From NCBI GenBank assembly GCA_008921705.1, contig VFFE01009165.1:1307183-1371182 (forward strand): a stretch of DNA of 64,000 nt, written 5' to 3'. This stretch comes from Burhinus oedicnemus. Its lineage: Eukaryota > Chordata > Aves > Charadriiformes > Burhinidae. Shown here piece after piece: positions 11,086 to 23,038 of the stretch (position 1 is the first letter of the stretch; every line of letters starts with the position of its first letter). The notes beneath the pieces are model-generated. The model ran no database searches. It was not told where the DNA came from and was given only the letters and a program-made list of their open reading frames with translations. A program made the position numbers and the translations under genes.

Positions 11086-14000
11086 GTGGAGTGAAAGTGC
11101 AAAATTTAACATTGAACTTACAAATTACTTCTGTCAGGAAGTTTGGTTCAGAAACAGAACCTTACAAAATAGCTATAAATCATTGTTTTTATACCTGCCC
11201 TCAATAAATTGTTACAAAATGAATTTGAAAAGACTATAGTCCAGGAGAACTTTCTGTTAAAAAGGTTATCTCTAAGTTTTCACATTTTACAATTTAACAC
11301 TAATGAAATAAAATCGTATTTTCTTAACAGACATAGAGTGGTCTGCTTATGATATGACATAGGGATTCATTGCTTAACCCTATATATTTTTCAAAGTATT
11401 TCTTTAATAAAAGGTTTTGAAAGGGCCTATTGTATGGAGAAGCATCTTCTGGCACAAATCACTGCAGCAAAAGAGCTTGTCAAAAGAGAAAAGATGGGCA
11501 TTTCCAAAGAGATTTGGTAAATAAGCAAATATTGAATTTGCACAGAAAAATGTTGATATTAATTTGCCCTTTGTTTAGTTCCAAAATGTTATAACTTGCA
11601 TGACAAGGAAGTAGAGAGAAAAATATTATCACATTTTCCATTTTCCTCTTCAGAAATTGAGGGGAGGAGAAACAAACTATTTTCCTTGCCACTTTCACAG
11701 ACTGTATACATTTTTGCGTAATACCAATCATTATCTCCTAGACTGCTGATCACATGAAAGCATCTTTCCTCCTGCCAAGCATTTTCATCTTTCAGAACTG
11801 TCACCTGATTCTGTGCTCCATCCAAAGCATCCAACAATTATTTGCTGAACTTCTCCACAACTTTCTGTCTCTACATTGATCATACAACAATCATTTTCTT
11901 CCAATAACCCCATGGATGCAGTCATCATAAAGTTCCTAAATAAATGTCATCACATTGACCAAATTCCAGTCTTTTCCACCTGATAATGTTACAGTTTGTA
12001 TATCAGGCGTTCACAGCTAAGTACCCCAGATAACAAAAAGAGCTCTGCTGATGTACATGAGCTGCTTGTTTTTAATATATATAAATCCCTTTTTAAAATA
12101 TTTAATAAAACTCTTATGAAGATTTATTGCATGCAAAGTATAACATTTACAGACAAAATGCAAAACACTTGGTTGGAGACCTACTAGTATCTATCCATTC
12201 CTGAAAGAGTACTTGTGAACATGTTTTCATTTTTTTACCTAATTAAAAGTGTATGAAGAAATATAAACTATGATGTAATCCTAAATCAGCATGTTTAACC
12301 TTGAATACATGGCCTTATACATATGCCCTCCTTCTACAGAATGTAAAAAAACAAATTACAAACTCTAATACTCTAATACAAATACTGAACGCCAACAGTG
12401 GGAAATATCTGATTATGCACCATTTTTATGGTTCCAGAATCAGCTGTCCTGCGGGGTAAGATGATTATGACAATCACAACATGTATGAATGATAGTGCGA
12501 TCTCAGAAAAGAGGAAGACCAGGCTATATAGTTTTTCACAGGTGTTATTATATCTCTGTCCTCATTGGTACTGAACACTGATGCAACTCAGACTTGAAGC
12601 TAGGTATATGCTTAAGTAATCTGCTGAATGGCCCTCACACCATATACTTGTTTGAATTCACTTGTGCTTTTCGTTATCTCGTGCCAGACAGAAAGTGGAC
12701 AGAACCAAGAGACAGAACAACTTGTCACGTTTGCTGATGCCTTGTTTTGAAGAAGCATTTGTAAAAAGCTTATAGAAGTTTAATGAAGCTTTAATCTTTA
12801 AAAGTTCAAACACTACGGATTGTGGCATAATCTGTTATGTCAATAGGTTCTTTGCAACCAGAGGTATTTTTATAAAAGGACAATCAGAATATCATTACAG
12901 AACATGAGATAAATCTGAGATAAATTAGATGCTCTTGCAGTATAAAATGAGTCCTGCTTGTTTCTTGTAGTCGTCTGACTCCTCTGTGCAGATATGGTAA
13001 AGCCAGTCACGCAGTAATTTAATCTGTAAGGAGATTTCAACATGACTCAAAGTATAATCCTGCAGAAAGATCCAAATTTCAGAAGATCTGCATAGCTACA
13101 TTAGCTTGGCATTCTGCCTGGGTTTCTCAGCAATATAAGCAGCCCAGGAGAAATGCCGCTACCCTGTTACTATCGCTCAAATTACTCATTCTTAATTCTC
13201 ATTAACCCTCTTAGAACTTTATAAGTGTACAATCAACATAAAGCAGCAATGAACAGACCAGATGACTGTTTAATACCACCACACTTCTGAATGACTAGCA
13301 CAGGGATGGGTAGGAAACCAATATGCCACACAGTGCCATTTGCTCTTTTACTTCGTGTTGCTCTTGATCTGACAGCACCAACTTCCTAAAAATATTGAGA
13401 TACTGATGCTTTCAGTTTATGGAAGGTCACGCATGGGCCTATCAATGTATTATCTTTCATAGATGCAACATATTGTATGCTCTGCCAGAAAGCACCCATT
13501 AGGACAAGAGAGACAGACAGACTTTTCTGATTTAACCTTAATATTCAGTGGTGAGGGGGCAGGTGGTGGGGTTTTTTTAAGCAATATCCTTTATAGGTTA
13601 CATACTGTAGATGCGGGGGAAAAATCTTTGCTGTCTTTGCTTAGAGCTACAGTTCAGCTCAGCCTGGCTGCATGAAGAACAGTTTTGAGGTGTTCTTCAC
13701 CCGGAGTATGTGTTAAATCTGTAAACTACAATGCTGGGATTTCAAGAAATGCAGGTCCACAGCAGATTCCCCAGTAAATGTTGAAGACAACGCATATGTG
13801 CAAAGCTTTTATCACAGTAGCCAGGGGAGGCAGATGTGTTTTCAGATGGAGGGGAAAAAGATTTCTAACCTACATCAAAAAAAAACAGGGTTCATTCTTG
13901 AAATGAGGGCCCTCAGGAAACTTATCACAATCCCCCCAATCTTTTATCCTTTTTCGTGGCATGAAAACATAAAAGAAGAACAAATTACGTTCGTAAGCTA

Positions 14001-15439
14001 GTGAACCAATGAAATGAGAAGACATGAGGAAAGAGTGTTGGAAAATTATTTTGGCAGCAAGCTGACTCTCAGAGCTGTCTTTTGTACTGCGTTGACTCTA
14101 AAGAGAAAACTCTTTTTGTTGTGAGATTTTATTCTGTGTACACTAGCGTTTTATGCATATTTTAGAGGTCCCCAGGGGAAAGTTATCTGCCAATTCCGAA
14201 AGCATTTCTAATTAATTTAAAAGCTTTTGTTTCTATGTTCTGACTGCATTTTCTGTGGCATTTTCATGCTAGGGCTTCTTGAATTGTATTTAAAAGCCAT
14301 TAATCATAAGAAACTTTGATGAGGATTTTCAACACGACTTCCAAGTCTAGGTGCTGTCATCTCCCTTTAGACAGCCAAACAGCTAGGTTAATTTTAAGAA
14401 ATGCTGAGCATCAAGAAGTTTCAAATTACTGCCTAAGGACTGCCTCACTAAAGGCCTATCTAACCCTGCAACCTGTTGTTCACAGCAACTAGTAGAAGAC
14501 AGTGAGGAAAGCACGAGGGAAGCACAGCACAGGCATACAGGGATACCCTCCTGAATGCCCTTGAGGTATCCATCAGCTGCAGCTCAAGGCACTTCAGGAA
14601 GAAAATTCCCCCAGAGGACTGGAAAAGTGAAGATCCTGTTTTACTGTGTCTCAAAGGTATGAGAGAAAGAACACTTTCTGGAAAGACTGTGTCAATCACT
14701 TCCACGTATGCACTTCCTCTAACATCACACGAGCATTCTCTCTTTTTTTCAGCTTTTTTAAAGATTTAGTTTCAGTTTATAAGCATTGTTCCAAATCTTT
14801 TCACTTACTGAACTGATCGAAGAACACATCTTTTTCTAGCTCCCTCCATAATATTTCAGCCCTGGCTAACCTATGAAACAGCATAAACAATGAAAGTCAC
14901 ATCAAATTATGACAGTGAATTTTACATTACACAAAATACCACCAATGATGTACAGTCCAGAGATCTAAGTGTAAGCACATTTCGACATGAACAATGAATC
15001 CACCCGAGCAATAACTATTTCTAATAACAAAAAAATTCTCAAAGGATTTAACATATTTTTACATTACAGAAATAAGGGAGTACAGCTATGGCTGAGACAA
15101 AATGGCAACCTGAGATGTTTGGCAATATAAATAACTATTATCTAAGAGGAAAGAATACTCCAAGCCAAGAGAATTATGAGACAGAACTGATGGACAGGGA
15201 GAGAGGATACATACTTTGGGTTTCCACTCACATAACTTCCCAAACAATACATGTTGCAGGAAAAATGTAATAAAAAGGGGAAGCAGCAGGTTGTTTTTCA
15301 GTCTATGGTTTCTGTAGTAACTTATTTCTCTTTCACTCGTCTTTACTGCCTCCTCCAAAATGGTCTGGTATCTTCAATGGCAAAGAGGAGCTAAAATGCT
15401 AAAACTAAAAATACTTGCAGCTTCCTGGAGCTATTCCCA
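11086..15439. other. Noncoding, AT-rich, no recognisable gene
   Basis: Short open frames occur on both strands without domain signatures. The block at about 14161-14300 has several AATTAATTT and ATTAATCAT cores and moderately complex sequence, so it may be conserved noncoding DNA, but nothing in the window itself proves this. Confidence 0.55.
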
Positions 15440-15485
15440 GACTACAGGCGCTTTCATTTACTTCAATGAAACGACAATCTGAGAA
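15440..15485. repeat. Possible ancient amniote repeat relic
   Basis: TTTCATTTACTTCAATGAAA resembles the palindromic CATTGACTTCAATG core of the same old repeat seen at 5258 and 27690. The similarity is short and the sequence is self-complementary, so chance remains possible. Confidence 0.28.
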
Positions 15486-16538
15486 ATATAATAGGAATTA
15501 TTTTATTATGTGCAACAATGTGGGTCAAGAAGCAAGAACAAATCTTTGTAGTTCCACTTCACGATTCAGATTCCTTGTGGCTTGAAACACATTCACAAAT
15601 CTCACAGGTATTTTTACAATGCTGTAAAGATTAAAATATGGTTTAGAATTAAGGGTGATGGGTACTGAATCTGTATTAATGAACCTAAGGAGGGATTACA
15701 TAGCATGTACGGCTGTGGCACACATATAAGGCCTAGTTCAGGAAAAGCTCCCTGGATTAATTTCAATAAATCCTCTCCTGGACTAACAAATTTGTTTTCC
15801 AAAAGAACTGACCTAAATTAATTGCGTAGGGGATTTTTCAACCATTAAAAAAGACGACCAGTTTCAGAAGTGCCATATGATACAATCATATCAAGACAGT
15901 AACAAGAAGTTCAAACAAGCAAAGCTTGCTTTGTTTCTCACACCAGCATCCATCCAATAGCACTGTATGCTAGTTTCTGTCCTGAAGTTGTGAGCTCTCA
16001 AGATACCCTTTCATATCCTAGCCCAGATTAACAATCGTGGGGAATGTTTTGACTTTTTTAAAACAAGTTTGGTCGCTAGCCTGAAGATAGCTATGCTTGT
16101 CACTTCATCAAAAAGTCTGGGGACCTGTTTTTATTGTTTTAAACACTTGAATTGGTCTTCTCAGTTCAATTACATGTTCACAAAAGCGTACTACAACAAA
16201 GATGCTAGAAGAGCTGAGTTCATGTCCATAGTAAACATTTTTCTTTAAATAGCAAATCAAATTTAACTATTTTCATTACAATGGTAGTAATGTTTCATGC
16301 TTCTTAATGTCACTTTCATGAAACTTGAGAGGAAATCCACTGAGGGGAGTTTTTTGCATTGAAGACAGCAGGAATATTCACAATTAATACCATTTTTATG
16401 AGACACCTGGATGTTATACCAGAATAAAACACATTTCAGCTAGCAAGCTTTTGTTTATCTGGGTGTCTGGTGGATTTGATAGATAGAAAGTAATAGTGAT
16501 CTGAGCAAGATGCAAATGGTATGGAATAAGGGGTGGAA
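15486..16538. other. Noncoding spacer before the LTR
   Basis: AT-rich sequence in which I recognise nothing. It ends at the TG that opens the LTR. Confidence 0.6.
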
Positions 16539-16714
16539 TGTCCTGGTTTGAGGTAAAACAGGACCAATTTTTGTTCAGTAACTTTTCTTTTTAGCTAGGC
16601 CTCTTCTAACTGCTGAAATTAACAGCATGTTTTGCAGAAAACTGTTCGCTCTCAGAGTGATAAGACCCATGTTTATAGCTGAGGCCAAGGAACGGTATGC
16701 AGAGAGGCTCTTGC

Positions 16715-16734
16715 NNNNNNNNNNNNNNNNNNNN
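16715..16734. other. Assembly gap of 20 Ns inside the LTR
   Basis: Twenty consecutive Ns break the LTR between the upstream half (ending GAGGCTCTTGC) and the T-rich half (starting TGGTAGCTC). The round length suggests a placeholder rather than a measured gap. Confidence 0.98.
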
Positions 16735-16802
16735 TGGTAGCTCTATATGTTTTTGTTTATATTTCATTATTTTTCTTTTTATTATTTTATTATCAATATT
16801 TC

Positions 16803-16808
16803 ATTAAA
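16803..16808 (+). promoter_or_regulatory. LTR polyadenylation signal ATTAAA
   Basis: ATTAAA lies in the AT-rich part of the LTR, about 126 bp before its end, where avian LTRs of this kind carry their poly(A) signal. The assignment is by position and motif. Confidence 0.5.
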
Positions 16809-16844
16809 GTAGTTTAGATCCTTCTAAACTCTTAAGTCTCTTTT

Positions 16845-16887
16845 TCTCTCTCTCTCTTGCCTCCCGAGCGGAGCAGGAGAGAGAGAG
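16845..16887. repeat. Inverted repeat / hairpin in the 3' part of the LTR
   Basis: A (TC)n run at 16845-16857 faces a (GA)n run at 16876-16887. The loop is about 20 nt, CpG-containing and includes CTC/GAG. Together they can form a stem of about 11-12 bp. Confidence 0.75.
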
Positions 16888-16934
16888 CATCTGTCGTTCC
16901 ACCGGATTAGGCCAATTTGGCCCAAACCACGACA

Positions 16935-17664
16935 CTGGGAAACTGTGAATTACCAACATGTACAATACAAACTTTAAAAAGTTACTTTTTCTGCAGACAG
17001 CAACCTTTTTCCATTAAATTTTTCAGAAACCAACCACCTCCACTGTACATAACCTAGAGTTACATTTGATTATAGGGAACATCTTAGCACAGTGATCAAG
17101 GCTGCACAGCTGAAATGCAAACTTCTTTCACTCCAGTTACAACCATTTAAATAGCTCAGCCTTTGTAGAATAAAGTGACTAAAATTCCACACATTCATTT
17201 TGAACTAAAACCAACATACGTCACTATGAAATACTTCACAAAAAATTCTTAAAATTTTTTTGCAAGTGAATTAGATTTGCTGAAATTGAGCTTTTCCCAT
17301 GAAAAGTTTTTGAGAAGCTAGATTCCTTAATAAAAAAAAAAATCTCTAAAAATTAAAAAAAATTGCACCACAGAAAAATTCTCCATTGTCTCTGTAGCTA
17401 GGGACACACATGAAAGATTCTTTTGTGACTTTTAAGCTAACACAAACGTGGCAACATAGCACAAATAAGTGATCTGTACTTCTAGTTCTGTTTATTCTAT
17501 TGTATTTCAGCTTCATCTGAAGTCCAGAGGATTTCAGTCAGGATGGAAGATAGAAGAGGTTAATTGTTTTTCTTTTCAATTAAACCTATTCATCTGGAAG
17601 TCTTAAAATACATTGCAAAGGAAGATGCAACTTAAACATAATGTAAGGCAAGCAGGTATCTGTA
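16935..17664. other. Noncoding, AT-rich
   Basis: I recognise no feature. Short A/T runs occur near 17330-17360. Confidence 0.6.
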
Positions 17665-17765
17665 TCTCTATTAAAAATTAAGGAAGCTGAGAGGAGATAC
17701 TTTAAGAGACTTTCTCAAGGTCACACACAGTAAGAAACAGCCTGCCAGTAGACCTCCTACCAAGC
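17665..17765 (+). repeat. MIR-type SINE relic
   Basis: The order AAGGAAGCTGAG, CTTTAAGAGACTTTCTCAAGG, TCACACACAGTAAGAAACAG, GCCAGTAGACCTCC parallels the MIR core and 3' region (GAGGAAACTGAGGC, TTAAGTGACTTGCCCAAGG, TCACACAGCTAGTAAGTGGC, GGATTCGAACCC). Four blocks in order with the right spacing make this convincing despite heavy divergence. MIR is an ancient amniote SINE and is sparse in birds. Confidence 0.75.
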
Positions 17766-20700
17766 CCAGAAAGACAGACAATACACATACATAGCCATAC
17801 ATCTGTGTAAGTTTTCAAAAGATCGTACTTACGTATTTCTTTTAATTCCAGAATAATCTAATGTTTGCAGCCATAATGCTAAAGATAAATTATCAGTTTG
17901 CAGGCTGATGATCAAAATAGGTTTGAATGCTGAACTCATGAAGGACTTGGGAGAAGCATACAAGCCACGCTTCGTAGGTGATCTGTCACTAAAATTTGCA
18001 GTCTGGTGCATTGCATACCGTGATCTGTAGGTATTCATGCTGATACAGGAAAAACATTTTGCCCCAACAACCATCTCCCACACAGCTAAATAATCAGAGA
18101 TGATATCTTTAACTTACCATCACCTATTTCTGACATTCAACAGCTTTGGAAGAAGGTACTGTCGAAGTTCATAAGTATTTTGTTTGCCTTTTACAAACAA
18201 CAAGCAAGTAACAAGAATAAATTCTTAAATGTAGAACAAAGTGCAAGGTAATGTTAGTTATTGATATAAAAGCATATTTTTAAGACAAGGTATGATTGAG
18301 GTCATACATTATAATAATTAATGACTGCTTTCCAGAAGGCATCCACTGTGCTTGTAAAATTATGTTCATCTAAGAATTAATTAAACTAAAAGCTTTATGA
18401 AAATATAAAAGGACAATAATCAGGAAATCGGGTTAGCAGTTTGCTCTAATTTGTATAAAGAGAATTTGTATAATTGATTAGTCTGAGAGCAATTACAGAG
18501 CTGGCAAAGCCTTCAAACAAGAACCAACTTAAGAATGGCATATTTGTAATTGGTTTTTATTCATCTTTCCAGTACACTTATTTGCAAAATAATAGCCAAA
18601 ATTGCTGTTCCATTTGCTGGTATATGAAGGAAACAATTAATATTATGCACATGCAAAAATGTGTGCTCTGAACACACCTTACTATCAGTCCAGGCTGTCT
18701 ATGAATAATGCTAGGAGACTACTTCAACCACATTGGTTAAACAGAGTTGCATTCCAGCTTGGTTTACAGCCAGTCTGAAAAGGCTTCAGACAATACTGTG
18801 CATCAAGCCCTTTTTTAAGTTTCAGAAATCATCTCCCTCTTTATTCTATGATCTTCAGAGGATTTTGGTGGTGTTTTTTTTCCTCCAGAAGTTGCAGTGA
18901 TGACCAGATGTCATCAGAGTGAATGCTTGCAAGGAACAAGCCAGCAACATCATCTGCAATTGAATTTGCAACAGTAATGCCTTTTACATGTGGGAGGCTG
19001 GAAAGAAAATTTATCTGTAATACTATGTAAAATACTTGATGGGCCACATCTGGCCTGCAGCATCTCAGATGTGAATTTACCCAGCAATACAGGGGTTTGA
19101 GCAGTATGTGCGAAGGAACACTAAAGGGACTTTTGCCACTCTTAGCATTATCTCTGGCCATGGAAACATACAACTTGGTCACAGGTGCACATCACCCTTT
19201 CTATCCGATTGAAGAGGAAAAATGCTAAAACAGTCTTGAAACAGCAGTGTCTTAACCTCACAACAAATTCAATCTCAGTAATTAGTACCATCCAGCAACT
19301 AACTGTACTCACTCCCCATACAACAGAATGTCTTTCATACAGACTTTGTGACCATATTATCTCAGTCCCTCCAGCTCACATAATCCCTTGCATTTCTGAA
19401 ATTAAATATGGATCACCACTTCCCTGATGTATGCATGAGGTTAGTATGCTGTAAATCACTAAAATGGAAAGCAAAGCAAACATAAACTATCCCCAGGTCT
19501 CTCTCTATCCTCATAATAGACAGCTGAATTTACATCCGAGACAATGCTGTGGAAGCCAACAGGATCCTCAACAGGATTTTCTTTTGCAACATCAGCACAG
19601 AGTTGTCATACATTAGTCCGGACATAGGCAATTCATAATTGGGGGTGTTTTGCAACAGTGACTGCTGCTTAATGATAAGTGTTTATTTCACATTTTTGTG
19701 TTATAGAAAGACCTACAGATGATCAAAACTGGAGTGAGATTTTTGATGAAGATACAGTGAAAAATGGAGAAAAGAAAATAATGCAATTCAACATGTGTTG
19801 CTTATTTGAGGTTACTGCTATGACAGAGCACTAAATATACTGTAGCAAAAAATCCAGACCATGAAAAGCACTGAAGGCAGTTGTTCATATATAGTCTCTG
19901 AATACTATGTCCTTTTGTATCAGCAAGCTTCGTAACTGAAAATGACAGAAGACATATAAATAAGTGATGTGACCTCTGACCAGCAACATGAGAATGTTAT
20001 TACTTAAGAACTTGTTGAATCAGGCAAGTTCAGAGTTAGCTCTGAAAACATTTTTCAGTATCTTTTGGCTTTCAGTACATGCTTAAATTTAAGCTTGTCC
20101 ATGCAGAGTTTTTCCTCAATAAGGAATTGCTATGACATAGCAATAGTAAGCAGATGTCTGAACAGGACACGGACATTGTGAGCAACTGGAGTAAGAGTGG
20201 AGTGTTTTCCCTCCAGACAAATGAAGAACCTATGGAAAATCAAGGCTCAGATTTTAAAATATATAGAGCTGTAATATAATATACCAGCACTAAAGCACTG
20301 TGGACTATTATCAATCCAAAGAAGAACTGCAGGTGAAATCCCACTAGCAGAAACTTTAATAGGCTACTGCATATGTAGAGCACAGTTTACAAGCATAAAG
20401 CAAAGTCTTTAGAAGGAGGAGCTTTCAAAGACAGAGCTGAAGTCTTTTACTACATTGTTTTGTTCTGTATAGCTGCAGTAAGATGTTACCAGAAATACAG
20501 GCATTTAAAAATGGGGAAATACAAATTCGTAATACTTCAACAATTCTTCCAGCTACTGCTTCACCAAATCTGGGATTGTAGCTCTCCAGGCTCGGTAAAC
20601 AAGGATCAGTAGTAGAAAACTCCCATACAAAGTCAGCAGATATAACTACACTGAGGAGCTCCTTATCTTCTGGATATACGTCTCCCACTTTCTTGTACAA

Positions 20701-21728
20701 AAGTTGATATTTTATACCAATTCCTAGCTTCCTAGGGAGGAGCTGTAGCAATGCCCTTCAGTCCCCAGCCCAGACAACACCGAGTTAGAGTCAGCCTGGC
20801 AGAGGGGAAGCCAGGGTACTACGTACGTCAATACAATTACCCAGACACCCATGAAAGCAGTCCTACACAGAAAACCCAGTAATATTTGCAAAGAGATTTT
20901 CATGTCATCACTCCACCAGTTCTACATAGGACAATTATGTTTACAAAATGCAGGTGAAGACTTTCTAGGAAACACCATTCTCAGTGCAAAATTGCCTTTT
21001 TTTGATACGTGCTTATAAGAACATAAAATGTAGGTGCTTTGGCCCTACCAGTTACACAAGGAAGCAGTATAATAGAATCCACAGAAGATCATTACAGTAT
21101 TAGTCTACTACAGTAGACTTTCCTGAAGAGATCCTAATTAGTTCACTAATGGTTCTCTAAATAGGATGAATATTCTCACATGTAAAATCCAAGTTACTTC
21201 ATTTATTTTCATATTATTTATGCATCCACTTTCTATAAATAGTCTCAGTTCAATATGAAAACATAGGCAAGAAGAAAAAGGTAGCAGATGAAATACAGAT
21301 TTGACAAACACAAAGTAATGCATAATAAACAAAGTAATATGAACTACTGAGTCATACTGCTTAAATTTAAATATACTATATCAAACTTGAAAAAAAAAAC
21401 AATCAAGGCTTTGGTATAGACAAATGAGTTAGAACAGTGTCAAGTTCAATGTCAATAAAGACAGCAAAGATGAAGTATGCACAGTTAATGAAAACACTGT
21501 AAGTCTGTTGGGGTTTTTTTATATGCGTTCAGATGGAGCATTATTCTGGTCAGTCTATCTGAGAAGGAATTTTACAAGCAACAAAATAATTCAGAGATCA
21601 AGTCAACATCCAAAACAAATTTGTGAACAGGAAAACTATTCAAGAGGAAATAATTAATAAGATGCTGCTGCTAAGAAGAAAACATCATTATACATGTCCA
21701 CAGTGGGTAAGAATAGAAGACAGCTGTA
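17766..21728. other. Noncoding, no recognisable gene
   Basis: The longest open frames are at 18841-19182 (minus, 113 codons) and 20425-20751 (minus, 108 codons). Neither shows a domain, a signal sequence or splice sites that I can defend. The minus-strand text near 19040 (GGCCAGATGTGGCCCATC) hints at an old repeat, but I could not place it. Confidence 0.55.
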
Positions 21729-22110
21729 CTGTGTCTTGCTGGGATGGAGTTAATTTTCTTCATAGGAACCCATGTGGTGCTGTGGTTTGGATTTGTGACT
21801 AAATCAGTGTTGGTAATACCAATGTTTGGGCAATTGCTGAGCAGTGCTTGCACAGTTTAAGGCTTTCTCAGTTTCTTACTCTACCCCTGCCAGCACGTAG
21901 TCTGAGGTGGGCAAGAAGCTGGGAGGGGACACAGCTGGGACAGCTGGCTCAAATTAGCCAAAGGGATATCTCGTGCCATATAATATCATGCTCAACAATA
22001 AAAACTGGGGGTTTGTCTTCCAAAGTAGCTGTTGCTCACAGACTAGCTGAGCGTCAGTCTGTTTGTGGGAGGTGGTGAGTAACTGCCTTTGCATCACTTG
22101 GGTTTTTCCC
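21729..22110 (+). mobile_element. Truncated ERVL-type avian LTR
   Basis: Blocks in the right order match a very common avian ERVL LTR: GCTGGGATGGAGTTAATTTT, then GTGCTGTGGTTTGGATTT, then AAGAAGCTGGGAGGGGACAC, then GCCAAAGGGATATCTCGTGC, then CATATAATATCATGCTCA, then GGTGGTGAGTAACTGCCTTT with GCATCACTTG. The terminal TGT is blurred and the 3' third (T-rich region, poly(A) signal and ending CCACGACA) is missing. It is replaced by an A/C-rich tract. Many substitutions show it is old. No internal viral genes are present nearby. Confidence 0.85.
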
Positions 22111-22205
22111 CCAAGCTTTAAAGAAAAATAAATAAAAACAAAACCAAAACAGACAACCACAAACAAACACCACAGAAAAAAGCAAATAAAAAACCCACCA
22201 AACTT
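22111..22205. repeat. A/C-rich low-complexity tract
   Basis: The sequence is a run of AAAAATAAATAAAAAC, AAAACCAAAAC and AACCACAAACAAACACC-like text, directly following the point where the ERVL LTR breaks off. Confidence 0.6.
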
Positions 22206-23038
22206 CTAGGGACGTACATTTCTTCCTTCCACTATACTGATTATCAATGTGGAACACGTATTACAGGGAAAAATACTTCTCTGTTATTAAGGTCAAAATA
22301 TTCCTAAATATTCTGAAGAAAAATTTTACTTCAAATTTCTGAGATCACTTTCATTAGATAACCAGTTTTAGTTAGCATAGTGCTTGATCACTAGGGACAA
22401 ACTTTGCTGCATACAATAATAAACAGTACGAAAATACTGACAGCATTAATTTTAAATAACACACATGAACACTTATATACCATATACAATACATCCAATA
22501 TACAAATGTGTGTACACGCACAAAATTTGTTTTGGAAGACTAAGTTCTCAGCTGCTTTTTACCTAATCCGATCTATTGATATTACTATATTTAGTTCAGC
22601 AGAAGGGACTGAAAGTATACAGTAAATTTGAGTATTAGTCATTAGCCAAAATCTAAAAGCAAATCATTCTTAACAGTAGGGTGGCTAGAAGTCAGGCAGT
22701 CTGCAAATACTGCAAGCATCAGCTAGGGAAAGAGTATCTTAAACTGGAAAACTGCCTTAAGGAATTGATTTGCTCATACAGACCTGGTGACAATATGTTT
22801 GCTGTTTTTTTAAAACAGTGTCAGCACAAAGTATAACTTACTTGCGAACTTATGAACTGGCAGTGAGCATACTTTTACTCTGCAAAACAATAAATCATTT
22901 GGGTTTTTTACCACTTGTTGTCCTGCACCATGTTATTAACATTACATATTATTTCCAAAGGTCAAAATCTCATGAGCCAGAGGCAGGTTTATGTCACCTT
23001 CCCTCGTCCTGTTTGCACAAACTGATGTATCACGGGGT
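22206..23038. other. Noncoding spacer before CR1 copy B
   Basis: AT-rich sequence in which I see no feature. Confidence 0.6.

Larger units (their letters stand above)
16539..16934 (+). mobile_element. Endogenous retrovirus LTR, apparently solo, interrupted by an assembly gap
   Basis: The element begins TGTCCTGGTTTG and ends CAAACCACGACA. These termini are inverted repeats matching at 11 of 12 bases and give the TG...CA ends of retroviral LTRs. The ending CCCAAACCACGACA, the T-rich stretch before it and the ATTAAA signal at 16803 fit the plus orientation of a common avian LTR group. No primer-binding site, gag or pol sequence flanks it on either side, so it is most likely a solo LTR left by LTR-LTR recombination. 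I see no convincing target-site duplication (TGGAA before, CTGGG after). The gap of 20 Ns at 16715-16734 is of unknown true length. I do not assign a family beyond an ERVL-like or related avian ERV. Confidence 0.85.

Noticed and set aside
18841..19182. Minus-strand open frame of 113 codons as an exon
   Set aside because: No clear splice sites and no family resemblance; part of the text hints at an old repeat.
16539..22110. Two same-strand LTRs about 4.8 kb apart as ends of one provirus
   Set aside because: Their sequences belong to different LTR types, the second is truncated, and the sequence between shows no gag, pol or primer-binding site.
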